Position numbers and translations under genes: made by a program. A DNA stretch of 64,000 nucleotides from Streptomyces sp. B21-083 (lineage in GTDB: Bacteria; Actinomycetota; Actinomycetes; Streptomycetales; Streptomycetaceae): positions 1,798,001 through 1,862,000 of the forward strand of contig NZ_JARUND010000001.1 of NCBI RefSeq assembly GCF_036898825.1, read 5' to 3'. Below, in pieces: positions 43,912-52,711 of this stretch. Position 1 is the first letter of the stretch; every line of letters begins with the position of its first letter. The notes beneath the pieces were generated by a model. It saw only the letters and a program-made list of their open reading frames with translations, was not told the origin of the DNA and searched no databases.

Positions 43912-45132
43912 GTGACCGACACCAGCGAAACCCGATCCGCCGACAGTGCGGCGCACACGACTCAGCAGAGCCGCCTGCACCGCCTGATGCGCTACCTCCC
44001 CCTGATCGCCCCCGTCCTGCTGTGGACCGTGCCCTGCTGGCTGCTGCTGCACACCGGCCAGCACTGGACGCTCCCTGTCACGCTCGCCGGCACCGCCCTG
44101 TTCGCCCTCGGCCTGATCGGTATGCCGCTCGCGATGGCGCGCGGCCACGGCCGACGCCAGGAGGACCGGGCAGCGATCGTCGGAGACACCCTGCTGGGCA
44201 CCAGCTGGGTTCTGTTCACCTGGTCCATTCTGCTCGGCGTCCCCTTGCGGCTCGCCCTGGCCGTGGCCGGCGTCGGTGAGAGTCAGGACCGGGCCCGGAT
44301 CGTCACCTGGGCCGTCCTCGGCACAGCCACGATGCTGCTCACCTGGGGGTACGCCGAGGCCCGCCGGGTACCGCGGGTACGCCGCCTCGACGTGCGACTC
44401 CCGCGCCTGGGAGCCGGGTTGGACGGCACCCGGGTCGTCCTCATCACCGACACCCACTACGGCCCGCTCGACCGCGCCCGCTGGTCGGCACGGGTGTGCG
44501 AGACGGTGAACACCCTGGAGGCCGACCTGGTCTGCCACACCGGCGACATCGCGGACGGCACGGCAGAACGCCGCCGCGCCCAGGCCGTCCCACTCGGCAC
44601 CGTGCGAGCCACCCGGGCCCGGGTCTACGTCACCGGCAACCACGAGTACTACAGCGAGGCCCAGGGCTGGGTCGACCTGATGCATGAGCTGGGCTGGGAG
44701 CCGCTGCGCAACCGCCATCTGCTGCTCGAACGCGGAGGCGACACCCTCGTGGTCGCCGGCGTGGACGACGTCACCGCCGAATCCTCCGGCCTCGCAGGCC
44801 ACCGCGCCCACCTCGCCGGAGCACTGAACGGCGCCGACCCCGACCTACCCGTCCTGCTCCTCGCCCACCAGCCCAAGTTCATCGACCGGGCGGCAGCCGC
44901 CGGCATCGACCTCCAGCTCTCCGGCCACACCCACGGCGGCCAGATCTGGCCCTTCCACCACCTCGTCCGCCTCGACCAGCCCGCCCTCGCCGGCCTCAGC
45001 CACCACGGCCCCCGCACCCTCCTCTACACCAGCCGCGGCACCGGCTTCTGGGGCCCGCCCTTCCGCGTCTTCGCCCCCAGCGAGATCACCCTGCTCGTAC
45101 TCCGCTCCCCACAGCGGCCCCCCACGCCGTAG
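43912..45132 (+). CDS. Membrane metallophosphoesterase (YkuE-like)
   Basis: A 406-aa calcineurin-like phosphoesterase with an N-terminal membrane region (several helices up to about residue 150: YLPLIAPVLLWTVPCWLLLH; VTLAGTALFALGLIGMPL; WVLFTWSILLGVPLRLALAV). The metal site is intact: VVLITDTHYGPLDRARW, VCHTGDIADG, VYVTGNHEYY, LLLAHQPKFID and LQLSGHTHGGQIWPFH. The catalytic domain fits the YkuE family of membrane-facing phosphoesterases. Substrate not determined; lipid or nucleotide phosphates are possible. Start: GTG at 43912. Confidence 0.92.
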   Translation: MTDTSETRSADSAAHTTQQSRLHRLMRYLPLIAPVLLWTVPCWLLLHTGQHWTLPVTLAGTALFALGLIGMPLAMARGHGRRQEDRAAIVGDTLLGTSWVLFTWSILLGVPLRLALAVAGVGESQDRARIVTWAVLGTATMLLTWGYAEARRVPRVRRLDVRLPRLGAGLDGTRVVLITDTHYGPLDRARWSARVCETVNTLEADLVCHTGDIADGTAERRRAQAVPLGTVRATRARVYVTGNHEYYSEAQGWVDLMHELGWEPLRNRHLLLERGGDTLVVAGVDDVTAESSGLAGHRAHLAGALNGADPDLPVLLLAHQPKFIDRAAAAGIDLQLSGHTHGGQIWPFHHLVRLDQPALAGLSHHGPRTLLYTSRGTGFWGPPFRVFAPSEITLLVLRSPQRPPTP

Positions 45133-45165
45133 CGCGGGGACCGGCCGCAGTCGGCCTACGGCCTG

Positions 45166-45194
45166 ACCTCCGCCTCCCCCGCCAGGGCGGAGGT
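45166..45194. terminator. Bidirectional hairpin between phosphoesterase and GNAT genes
   Basis: ACCTCCGCC and GGCGGAGGT pair over an 11-nt loop between convergent genes. There is no T-tract, as is common in Streptomyces. Confidence 0.5.
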
Positions 45195-45223
45195 GACCGC
45201 ACACACGGAGCCGGCACACCGCG

Positions 45224-45730
45224 TCATTCCGAAGGAATACGAAACTCGAATTCGGGGCGGTCCCACGGCACGGCGGGCGGGTTCGCGAACGCCGTCCCGG
45301 TCCGCACCGCACCGACGCGGTAGTAGAAGTTCTCGGCGGGAACGTGCGACACGACCCTGAGACGGTCGATCCCGGCCGCACGGGCCTCGGACTGCATGTG
45401 CGCGACGAGTAGCCGTCCGATTCCCCGCCCTTGCACATCGTCGGCGACGAACAGCAGGTCGAGCTCCGGTGGAGCAAGGACGAGCAAGTAGAACCCGAGG
45501 ATCCGGCCCCCGGGGTCGTCGGCGCCGACGGCCACAAAGGCCCGGTGGGCCTCGATGTAGTCAGGACCGACCCGGTAGCCCTCGACTGCGGCTGCGTACT
45601 TACCCTCATAGGCGCCTGAGCCACGCACCAGCCGCGTGAGCCGTTTGGCATCCCGCGCGACGGCCCTCCGTATCGTGATCGGCCGGCTGATCGGAGAAGT
45701 GCGTGAACCCATCGGGAGAGTATTTCGCAC
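45224..45730 (-). CDS. GNAT-family N-acetyltransferase
   Basis: A 168-aa GNAT protein. It has ITIRRAVARDAKRLTRLVRG at the N-terminus, GFYLLVLAPPELDLLFVADD in the beta4 region, the acetyl-CoA loop VQGRGIGRLLVAHMQSEARA, and VVSHVPAENFYYRVGAVRTG near the C-terminus. It is a stand-alone gene. Substrate unknown. The first ATG at 45730 is kept, although an internal ATG six codons in is possible. Confidence 0.9.
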   Translation of the reverse strand: MRNTLPMGSRTSPISRPITIRRAVARDAKRLTRLVRGSGAYEGKYAAAVEGYRVGPDYIEAHRAFVAVGADDPGGRILGFYLLVLAPPELDLLFVADDVQGRGIGRLLVAHMQSEARAAGIDRLRVVSHVPAENFYYRVGAVRTGTAFANPPAVPWDRPEFEFRIPSE

Positions 45731-45862
45731 CGGGGAGTGCCTTCGTACGGCGGGTCGGCCGCTCGCGCGGGCGTTCCCGCACCACTCCCGTAACGACCTC
45801 TCTCATGAAGTGAGCATTGCGACCCCGTATGGCAGCCGGGACGGCGCATCGCGACACCTACC

Positions 45863-48070
45863 TCAACGCCAGGACGGATGTCCCTCCGGTGTGCTGCCGG
45901 TGGTGAGCTTGCGGGCACCCGTGCCGTCCGCGCGGATCGCCCAGATCGCCGGCCGGTCGAAGGGTCCCCGGACGAAGGCCACCCACTTGCCGTCCGGTGA
46001 CCAGACCGGGTCCATCTCCTGGGCGGCCGTCCGCACCAGCGTCCTGTCGTCGCTGCCGTCGGCCCTGGCGATACGGATGTCTCCTCCCGTCCCCTCGCCG
46101 GGTGCTCCGGCGGTGTACGCGAAGTAGCGGCCGTCCGGGGACCAGACAGCGTCCAGGGCACGCCGGGACTGGTGGGTCACCTGCCGGGGTTCGGCGCCCG
46201 GCTGCGCCGGATCGACGACGTGGACCTGCCAGCCCGACGTCTTCTGCAGGCAGACGGCGATGAGCTTGCCGTCGGGGGACCAGGCCGGGTCCTCCACCTT
46301 CCCTGAGCCGGTGGTCAGTTGCTGCGCGGAGCCGTCCGAGACGTTCACGGCGAACAGCTGCTGCACACCGTCCGCGCGGCGCAGGACGGCCAGTCGCCTG
46401 CCGTCCGGGGACCAGGAGACCCGGCCGCCCGCGATGGCGGCGATCCGGCGGACGCCGGTACCGTCCGCGTTCGCCGTCCATACGGCCGACCCTTCCGCCG
46501 ACTTACGGGTGAACGCGAACGACTTGTGGTCGGGGGACCACTGCGGGAGGGCGTCGCAGGTCCCGTCGATCAGCTGCTCGGGGTTGTCCGTGGTGGAGTC
46601 ACGGCGGCCGATCACGCTGTGACATTCCGACGATCCGGGGTCCGTGTCCAGCCGGACCAGCAGCGGGGCGTCGGGGAACGCGGCGGGGGTCGATCGCCGG
46701 GTCGACGGCGAGGCCCCGCCGGCCTTGTCGGCTCCGGGCGCGCCGGAACCGGTCCAGGGATGCCACACGAGCAGCCCCGCGACGGCCGCCGCGACCAACA
46801 GCGCCGTCACGGCGACCGTCCCTCGGCGACCCCTCCGTACCCCGGCGTCGCCGGACGGGACCGGCGCCGGCGCGAGGACCGGCGGGGGCCCGAAGCCGGG
46901 GCCGGGCGGCGACTGGACGGTCAGGGGATGGGAGGCCACGGTCCGGCTCGCGGCAGGCATCGTCGGGGCGGACGTGGCGGGGCGCGGGTCGGTGACCGGT
47001 GCCCGCTCCTCGGCGACCGACGGCGGCGCGGAAACCGTCGCACGCGGGTCCGTGGCCGAGGCCCGCCCATCAGCGACCGGCGGCGCGGACACCGTCGCAC
47101 GCGGGTCCGTGCCCGAGGCCCGCCCATCAGCGACCGGCGGCGCGGACACCGTCGCACGCGGGTCGGTGGGTCCGGCGGACGGGTGGTCCGTCGCCGCGAG
47201 GTATGCCGCGGGGGCCTGCCGCCGGATGAGCGCGGTCGCCTCGGCCGGCAGCCAGGTGTCCGACGGATGGCGGACCGTGAGCTGGTCGAGGAACTCCGAC
47301 GGACCGGGGCGGTCGAGCGGGTCCTTGGCCAGACAGGCCGCGACCAGGCCGCGCAGCGGGTCGGGCACGTCCGTGAGATCCGGCTGTTCGTGGACGACGC
47401 GGTAGGCCCAGGCCGCCGACCCCCCGTCGCCGAAGGGAGCGCCGCCCGCCGCCTGGCTGAGCACCACGCCCAGGGCGAACATGTCCACCGCGGGAGTGAG
47501 CGTGCCGCCGACGAGTTGCTCCGGCGCGAGGAAGCCGAGCGTGCCGATCTGGAACCCGGTCTGGGTGAGGGCCGCACCGTCGAGGGCCCGTGCGATGCCG
47601 AAGTCGATGACCCGGGGGCCGTCCTCCGCGACGATGATGTTGGCGGGTTTCAGGTCGCGGTGGATGACCCCGGCCTGGTGAATGGCGGCCAGCGCCTCGG
47701 CGAGGCCGGCGGCCAGCACGGTGAGCGTCTCCGCGGGAAGCGGGCCCACCTGGTCGAGCACGTCCCGCAGCGTGGGGCCGGGAATGTAGGCCGTCACCAG
47801 CCAGGCCGGCTCGCCCTCCGGGTCGGCGTCCACGACCGGCGCGGTGTGGAAGCCGCCGACGCGGCGGGCGGCGGCCACCTCGTCGGCGAATCTGCGCCGG
47901 AACCCCGGTTCCGTGCTGAGTTCGGGCCGTACGACCTTGACGGCCACCGCCCGGCCCGACCGTGACCGGCCGAAGTAGACGACGCCCATTCCGCCCTGGC
48001 CGAGCCGTCCGACCAGCCGGTACCTGCCCTCCCCGACAGAGGCGGGATCACCTGCTCCGAGCGGTTTCAT
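45863..48070 (-). CDS. Ser/Thr protein kinase with a PD40 beta-propeller sensor
   Basis: A 735-aa membrane kinase. The kinase domain (about residues 15-265) has the P-loop LGQGGMGVVYFGRSRSGRAV, Lys in AVAVKVVRPE, catalytic VIHRDLKPANIIV, DFGIARAL and the activation GTLGFLAPEQLV. A Pro/Ala linker with three 19-20-aa repeats (TDPRATVSAPPVADGRASG) leads to one membrane segment (GTVAVTALLVAAAVAGLLVW). The outer part is a TolB-like PD40 beta-propeller with WSPDGRRLAVLR, WSPDGKLIAVCL, WSPDGRYFAYTA and WSPDGKWVAFVR. A ligand or wall component probably binds the propeller. No substrate gene is adjacent. Confidence 0.93.
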   Translation of the reverse strand: MKPLGAGDPASVGEGRYRLVGRLGQGGMGVVYFGRSRSGRAVAVKVVRPELSTEPGFRRRFADEVAAARRVGGFHTAPVVDADPEGEPAWLVTAYIPGPTLRDVLDQVGPLPAETLTVLAAGLAEALAAIHQAGVIHRDLKPANIIVAEDGPRVIDFGIARALDGAALTQTGFQIGTLGFLAPEQLVGGTLTPAVDMFALGVVLSQAAGGAPFGDGGSAAWAYRVVHEQPDLTDVPDPLRGLVAACLAKDPLDRPGPSEFLDQLTVRHPSDTWLPAEATALIRRQAPAAYLAATDHPSAGPTDPRATVSAPPVADGRASGTDPRATVSAPPVADGRASATDPRATVSAPPSVAEERAPVTDPRPATSAPTMPAASRTVASHPLTVQSPPGPGFGPPPVLAPAPVPSGDAGVRRGRRGTVAVTALLVAAAVAGLLVWHPWTGSGAPGADKAGGASPSTRRSTPAAFPDAPLLVRLDTDPGSSECHSVIGRRDSTTDNPEQLIDGTCDALPQWSPDHKSFAFTRKSAEGSAVWTANADGTGVRRIAAIAGGRVSWSPDGRRLAVLRRADGVQQLFAVNVSDGSAQQLTTGSGKVEDPAWSPDGKLIAVCLQKTSGWQVHVVDPAQPGAEPRQVTHQSRRALDAVWSPDGRYFAYTAGAPGEGTGGDIRIARADGSDDRTLVRTAAQEMDPVWSPDGKWVAFVRGPFDRPAIWAIRADGTGARKLTTGSTPEGHPSWR
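46995..47167. repeat. Three coding repeats of about 57 bp in the kinase linker
   Basis: The unit TDPRATVSAPPVADGRASG or close variants occurs three times in a row, in frame, between the kinase domain and the membrane segment. Confidence 0.85.
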
Positions 48071-48240
48071 GACTCCCCCATCTCACCTCTCCGGTCCGGC
48101 TGTGGGAACGCATCGCCCCGGCCCCCGTCCCCGTCGAGCGGCCGTAATCAGCCGCGATGCTCCCCATTACCGGCCATCAGTCTAGATGTGCCGCTCATGA
48201 CGTCATCGGGTCCGGAACGGTTCCCCTTCGCTCCGCCGGT

Positions 48241-49755
48241 TCACTCCGCCAGCGGATTCCGCAGTGGCAGATAGCGGGCGTCGGCGCCGTCGGCGCCGGT
48301 CCAGCGCAGCAGCAGGTTGGTCTTGCCGGGCAGGGTGGGCGAGGCGAGGAGTGCGGCGATCTCGGGGAAGTCGTGGCGGGACAGTTCCCCGCGTACGGCC
48401 TGCCAGGGGTCGAAGCCCGGGTGGCGTTCCCGCAGTACCTCCGCGACCTCCGTGAGGTGGTTGACGACGAGGCAGTACACGAGCCGCTCCCAGCCCGCCA
48501 CCCGCGTCACGTCCGGCAGCAGCTTCACGCCCTCCGCGTCCCGGTACAGGGCCTGTACGGGGGTGCCATGGGCGTCGACCGCGATCAGACAGTTCTGGAG
48601 GTGGGCCTCGATGACGACGCCGGACCGTGCGAACAGTTCGACGACCGGTGGCACGGCACAGCGCAGATACGCCGTCCACCAGGCGGCCGGGTCGGCGAGC
48701 CCGTCGAGCGGGTTGCCGTCGAAGCCCTCGACCAGCGCGGCGGCCAGCAGCGGGGTGGCGCCCGGTACGACCTGGTCGCGCAGGCCGTCGCGGACCAGGA
48801 CCGCCAGTTCCTCGAAGGCGAAGTCGGCGGTGCGGTAGCCCCGATCGCTGAGCCAGACCGGCCGGCCCTCGGCGGCGGCGACGACCGCGGCGTCCGCGCG
48901 GCGCAGATTCAGCAGGTCGTGGCGCCAGAGCCGGCGTATGTCGTTGGTGATGCGGACGTCGAGGCTGAACTTGACGAAGAGGTCGTGCTCGGGCGCGTAC
49001 AGCGTGCGGACGGCCGCCGTGGGCCAGGTGTCGAACCCGGTCGTGCCCAGCCTGATCAGCCGCCCGTCGGCGAAGGCGTCGGTCAGGCTCGGGCCGACGA
49101 GGTCGAGCTGCCAGGGGTGGGCGGGCAGCAGCCGGTAGCCGGGCGGGGCCGTGCCGAAGGCGTCCAGGGCGGACACGTCGCCCTCCTCGGCGACCGTGTC
49201 CTCGCGCACGCCGAGCAGCACCAGCGGAAAGGCTGCGTACGCCTCGGGCGCGTACGGCAGCCAGCCCGCGACGGGGCCGCCGCCGCGCGCCTTGGGCGCC
49301 GGGTGGTAGGGGTGCCCGGTGAGGAGGGACTGCTCGGAGCGCCGGTACGGGTCGTCGGGCGGGGTGGTGGCGTCACGGACGGTGAGCAGTGCGGCGACCG
49401 CGTCCCGGCTGTCGGTCATCTCGGCGGGCAGCTCGGGGTTGGACAGGCCGGTGTGCGCCTGGAGTTCCTCGGCCACGAGCTTGACGAGTTCGGCGTGGGA
49501 GACCGGGTGCCAGGTGCCGCCGCCCGTGTTCACCTCGGGCGCGGCGGCCCGCCGTCCGCCCCGCACGCGCAGCAGGCGCTCCCCGCTCGGCAGCCGGTAC
49601 ACGCGCGGCGCGCCCGGGCCGGGGAGCGGCTGCGCCACCTCCCGCAGCAGGCAGTTGAGCAGGGGCGCGGTCGCGTACGCGTCGGCACGCGCTCCGATGC
49701 CGTCAGGTGTGGCGGGCGTCGCCGGGGGTGCGGTGGGGGGCCTGGTGGGGTCCAC
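48241..49755 (-). CDS. NIS siderophore synthetase (IucA/IucC family), minus-strand copy
   Basis: A 504-aa NRPS-independent siderophore synthetase, which links a carboxylic acid (often citrate) to an amine or alcohol with ATP. Family motifs are LLTGHPYHPAPKARGGGP, the His-Pro-Trp-Gln LLPAHPWQLDLVG, KFSLDVRITNDIRRL, and VVIEAHLQNCLIAVDAHG. The C-terminal FhuF-like region is absent. It is divergent from a second NIS synthetase 137 bp away. No decarboxylase, monooxygenase, acetyltransferase or exporter is nearby, so the full siderophore pathway is not here. Confidence 0.92.
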   Translation of the reverse strand: MDPTRPPTAPPATPATPDGIGARADAYATAPLLNCLLREVAQPLPGPGAPRVYRLPSGERLLRVRGGRRAAAPEVNTGGGTWHPVSHAELVKLVAEELQAHTGLSNPELPAEMTDSRDAVAALLTVRDATTPPDDPYRRSEQSLLTGHPYHPAPKARGGGPVAGWLPYAPEAYAAFPLVLLGVREDTVAEEGDVSALDAFGTAPPGYRLLPAHPWQLDLVGPSLTDAFADGRLIRLGTTGFDTWPTAAVRTLYAPEHDLFVKFSLDVRITNDIRRLWRHDLLNLRRADAAVVAAAEGRPVWLSDRGYRTADFAFEELAVLVRDGLRDQVVPGATPLLAAALVEGFDGNPLDGLADPAAWWTAYLRCAVPPVVELFARSGVVIEAHLQNCLIAVDAHGTPVQALYRDAEGVKLLPDVTRVAGWERLVYCLVVNHLTEVAEVLRERHPGFDPWQAVRGELSRHDFPEIAALLASPTLPGKTNLLLRWTGADGADARYLPLRNPLAE

Positions 49756-49892
49756 GCGTTCCCTCGTTTCTTACGGTACTTCCCTACGGTTGCGGTTTCC
49801 CGCAGTGCACTGGCGATCAGTATGGCTGTCGTCGTCCACGCCCGCTCATCAGCACATACCCGTACCGGAACCCGCACCCGAGGAGCCCGCCC

Positions 49893-51398
49893 GTGCACCG
49901 TCCCTCCAGCGCAGAGGCCGAGGTCGCCGACGAACTGGCCGCCGTACGGCCCGACCTCGTCCCGCGGTACGCGGCCGAGCTGCCCGGCGCGCGGGCCGCC
50001 GTCCTGACCCGGCTGTGGCGGGCGCTCGTCCACGAGCCGCTGCCGTGGATCGTCAGCCGCGAGAACGGTGCGGGTCTTCTGCTGGCGGACGGCCGCCGGC
50101 TGGAGGGCCCGTACGCCGATCCGTACGCCGTCGACGGCCGGGTCGGCGCCGTGCGGCTCGGGGCGGTGTCGTACGAGGATCCGGCGCGGCTGATGACGGA
50201 CCTGGCCGTCCCGCACGGGGCCGCCTTCGCGGTCGAACTCGGCGACAGCGTCGCCTCGTTGGCGCTGTCCCGCGCCGACCAGGAGCACGCCCTGCGTGCG
50301 CCCGTGACCGGCTGGGAGTGGGAGCAGCGGGTCGTCGACGGGCATCCTTTCCACCCCAACTGCCGTTCCCGGCCCGGGTTCTCGGTGGCCGAGCAGCTCG
50401 CGTACGGGCCGGAGCACCGGCCGGTCGTGGAACTGCCGCTGGTGGCGGTGGACGACTGTGCCGTGCGGGGCGAGTGGCCCGAGTGGCTGCGGGACGGGGG
50501 GCGTCCGCTGATTCCGGTGCATCCCTGGCAGGCGGAGCACGTACTCGAACTCCCCGCCCGGGGTGGGTTGTCGGGGCATCCGCTGATGTCCCTGCGCAGT
50601 CTGGCGCTCCCGGCGGGCGGACCGCATCTCAAGACGGCGTTGAGCGCCCGGCTCACCTCCTCGGTACGGGACATCTCGCCGTACTCGATCGAGACGGCGG
50701 CGACGGTGTCGGCGTTCATGGAGTCCATGGCCGCGCGTCTCGACGGGCTGCTGCACATCACCCGCACCCTCGGCGCGGTCACCGCCGACTCCCCCGATCT
50801 GGCGGCGGTGCTGAGGGAGTCGCCGGACCTGTACGCGGACCCGGGGGCCGGTGAGTACGTCGTTCCCGTCGGGGCTCTCGCCGCCACCCGGTTTCCACGA
50901 TCTCCGTCCTGGCTTGCCGAGTTCACGCGTCTCGCCCTCACCGTCGGTCTGCGCCTGCTCGATCTGGGCGTCGCCCTGGAGGCCCACGGTCAGAATCTCC
51001 TCGTCGTGCTGTCGGCGACCGGGGACCCGCTGCGGCTGGTCTACCGCGACCTCGCCGACATCAGGGTCAGCCCGGCCCGGCTGGCCGCTCACGGCATCGC
51101 GGCGCCGGAGCTGACCGGACGGATCGTCACCGACGACGAACCGGCCCTGCGCCGCAAGCTGTTCGGTTCGCTGGTGGCGGGGGCGCTGGGTGCGACCGCC
51201 GGTTCCGAGGCGGCACTGCGGGAGGCGCTGGAGGCGGCCGTACCGGGACTGCCGCGCACGCCCGATCTCCTGGCGCTGCTCGAACAGCCGTTGCCCACCA
51301 AGGCGTTGACCCTGATGCGGCTGTCTCCGGACTCGCCCGGAGATCTGTGGACCCAACTGCCCAATCCACTGGGAGAGGTGACGAAAGAGGGCAGCTGA
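49893..51398 (+). CDS. NIS siderophore synthetase (IucA/IucC family), plus-strand copy
   Basis: A 501-aa paralogue of the divergent NIS synthetase. Motifs: VVDGHPFHPNCRSRPGFSVA, LIPVHPWQAEHVLELP, TALSARLTSSVRDISPYSIE and GVALEAHGQNLLVVLSATGD. Start: GTG at 49893 with GAGGAG; earlier in-frame starts give an unrelated N-terminus. The pair may each use one end of a common acid. The intergenic region contains no clear DmdR-type iron box. Confidence 0.92.
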   Translation: MHRPSSAEAEVADELAAVRPDLVPRYAAELPGARAAVLTRLWRALVHEPLPWIVSRENGAGLLLADGRRLEGPYADPYAVDGRVGAVRLGAVSYEDPARLMTDLAVPHGAAFAVELGDSVASLALSRADQEHALRAPVTGWEWEQRVVDGHPFHPNCRSRPGFSVAEQLAYGPEHRPVVELPLVAVDDCAVRGEWPEWLRDGGRPLIPVHPWQAEHVLELPARGGLSGHPLMSLRSLALPAGGPHLKTALSARLTSSVRDISPYSIETAATVSAFMESMAARLDGLLHITRTLGAVTADSPDLAAVLRESPDLYADPGAGEYVVPVGALAATRFPRSPSWLAEFTRLALTVGLRLLDLGVALEAHGQNLLVVLSATGDPLRLVYRDLADIRVSPARLAAHGIAAPELTGRIVTDDEPALRRKLFGSLVAGALGATAGSEAALREALEAAVPGLPRTPDLLALLEQPLPTKALTLMRLSPDSPGDLWTQLPNPLGEVTKEGS

Positions 51399-51445
51399 CG
51401 GGACCCGTTTTGAAGCGGGTCGCCCAGGGTCAATAGGATCCGTCG

Positions 51446-52711
51446 ATGATCACAAGACAACGGCTGGCGGCGGGCGCCTGCGCCCTGCTCGCCGCCCTGG
51501 CGGCCGCGATCGCGGTCCCGGCCGAAGCCGTCGCCGACGAAACCACCGCACTCGCACCCAAGGTCAACCTCCTCCTCGACGTCAGCGGTTCGATGCGGGC
51601 GCGCGACATCGACGGCCAGTCGCGGATGGCCGCGGCGAAGCAGGCGTTCAACGAGGTGCTGGACGCGACACCCGAGGAGGTACAGCTCGGCATCCGCACG
51701 CTGGGCGCCAACTACCCGGGCGACGACCGCAAGCAGGGCTGCAAGGACACCGCGCAGCTCTACCCGGTGGGCCCGCTCGACCGCACGGAGGCCAAGGCGG
51801 CGGTCGCGACGCTCACACCCACCGGGTGGACGCCGATCGGTCCCTCACTGCTGAAGGCCGCCGACGACCTGAACGGCGGTGAGGGCACCAAGCGCATCGT
51901 GCTCATCAGTGACGGCGAGGACACCTGCGCGCCGCTCGACCCGTGCGAGGTGGCCCGGGAGATCGCGGCCAAGGGCATCGGGCTCACCATCGACACCCTC
52001 GGCCTGGTCCCGAACACCAAGATGCGGCAGCAGCTGAGCTGTATCGCGGAGGCGACCGGCGGGACGTACACCTCGGTCGAGCACACGGACGAACTCACCG
52101 ACAAGGTCAACCAGTTGGTTGTCCGGGCCGCCGACCCGGTGGTGACGCCGGTGGCCGTCGAGGGCGCGGCGGGATGCACGAGCGCTCCTGCGGTGAAGTC
52201 CGGTCTCTACACGGACCGCGAGGAGTTCGGCCAGCAGCGCTGGTACCGCGTCGACGTGCTTCCCGGGCAGGAACTGCGCGCCTCGGTGAGCGTGTCCGCC
52301 GACCGGGCCGTCAACCCCGACTACGGGGTGCTGCTGCGGGCGGTGACCACGCACGGCCGTGAGATCGTCCGCGGCGAGGGCAACGGCACCGGCCGTACCG
52401 ATGTCATCTCGACCGGTCTGCGCTATCCGAAGGCGGAGGCCGACGACGAGGACAAGCCGGCGGCCGAGACGGTGTGTCTCCAGGTCACCAACTCCTTCTC
52501 GGCGGCCAGTGGTGTGCGGTCCACGCCCGGTCTGCCGCTCGAACTGACCGTCGACGTCGTCGACGGCCCGAGCCAGGCGAGCGACGTGGCCTCCTTCGGT
52601 CTCGGCCGCGGCTGGTGGCTGCTGGGCGCGCTCGTCCTGTTCGGCTTCCTCACGGGTGTCCTGTGGGGCTGGATCTCGCGCCTGCGGGTCTCGGTCGGGA
52701 GGACCAACTGA
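51446..52711 (+). CDS. Secreted von Willebrand factor A domain protein with C-terminal anchor
   Basis: A 421-aa exported protein. The signal peptide is residues 1-30 (RLAAGACALLAALAAAIAVP). The VWA domain (about 38-215) has an intact MIDAS: LLLDVSGSMRARDIDGQS, Thr in TPTGWTPIGPSLL, and Asp in IVLISDGEDTCAPLDPCE. A second region of about 150 residues follows, then a membrane anchor (WWLLGALVLFGFLTGVLWGW) and a short cytoplasmic tail. The stop overlaps the ATG of the next gene (TGATG), so the pair forms an operon. Confidence 0.9.
   Translation: MITRQRLAAGACALLAALAAAIAVPAEAVADETTALAPKVNLLLDVSGSMRARDIDGQSRMAAAKQAFNEVLDATPEEVQLGIRTLGANYPGDDRKQGCKDTAQLYPVGPLDRTEAKAAVATLTPTGWTPIGPSLLKAADDLNGGEGTKRIVLISDGEDTCAPLDPCEVAREIAAKGIGLTIDTLGLVPNTKMRQQLSCIAEATGGTYTSVEHTDELTDKVNQLVVRAADPVVTPVAVEGAAGCTSAPAVKSGLYTDREEFGQQRWYRVDVLPGQELRASVSVSADRAVNPDYGVLLRAVTTHGREIVRGEGNGTGRTDVISTGLRYPKAEADDEDKPAAETVCLQVTNSFSAASGVRSTPGLPLELTVDVVDGPSQASDVASFGLGRGWWLLGALVLFGFLTGVLWGWISRLRVSVGRTN

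Noticed and set aside
49756..49892. DmdR-type iron box between the NIS synthetases
   Set aside because: No sequence close to the TTAGGTTAGGCT palindrome is present in this gap on either strand.
51402..51421. Hairpin GACCCG...CGGGTC as a terminator after the NIS gene
   Set aside because: Only a 6-bp stem with an 8-nt loop and no T-tract. Too weak to claim.
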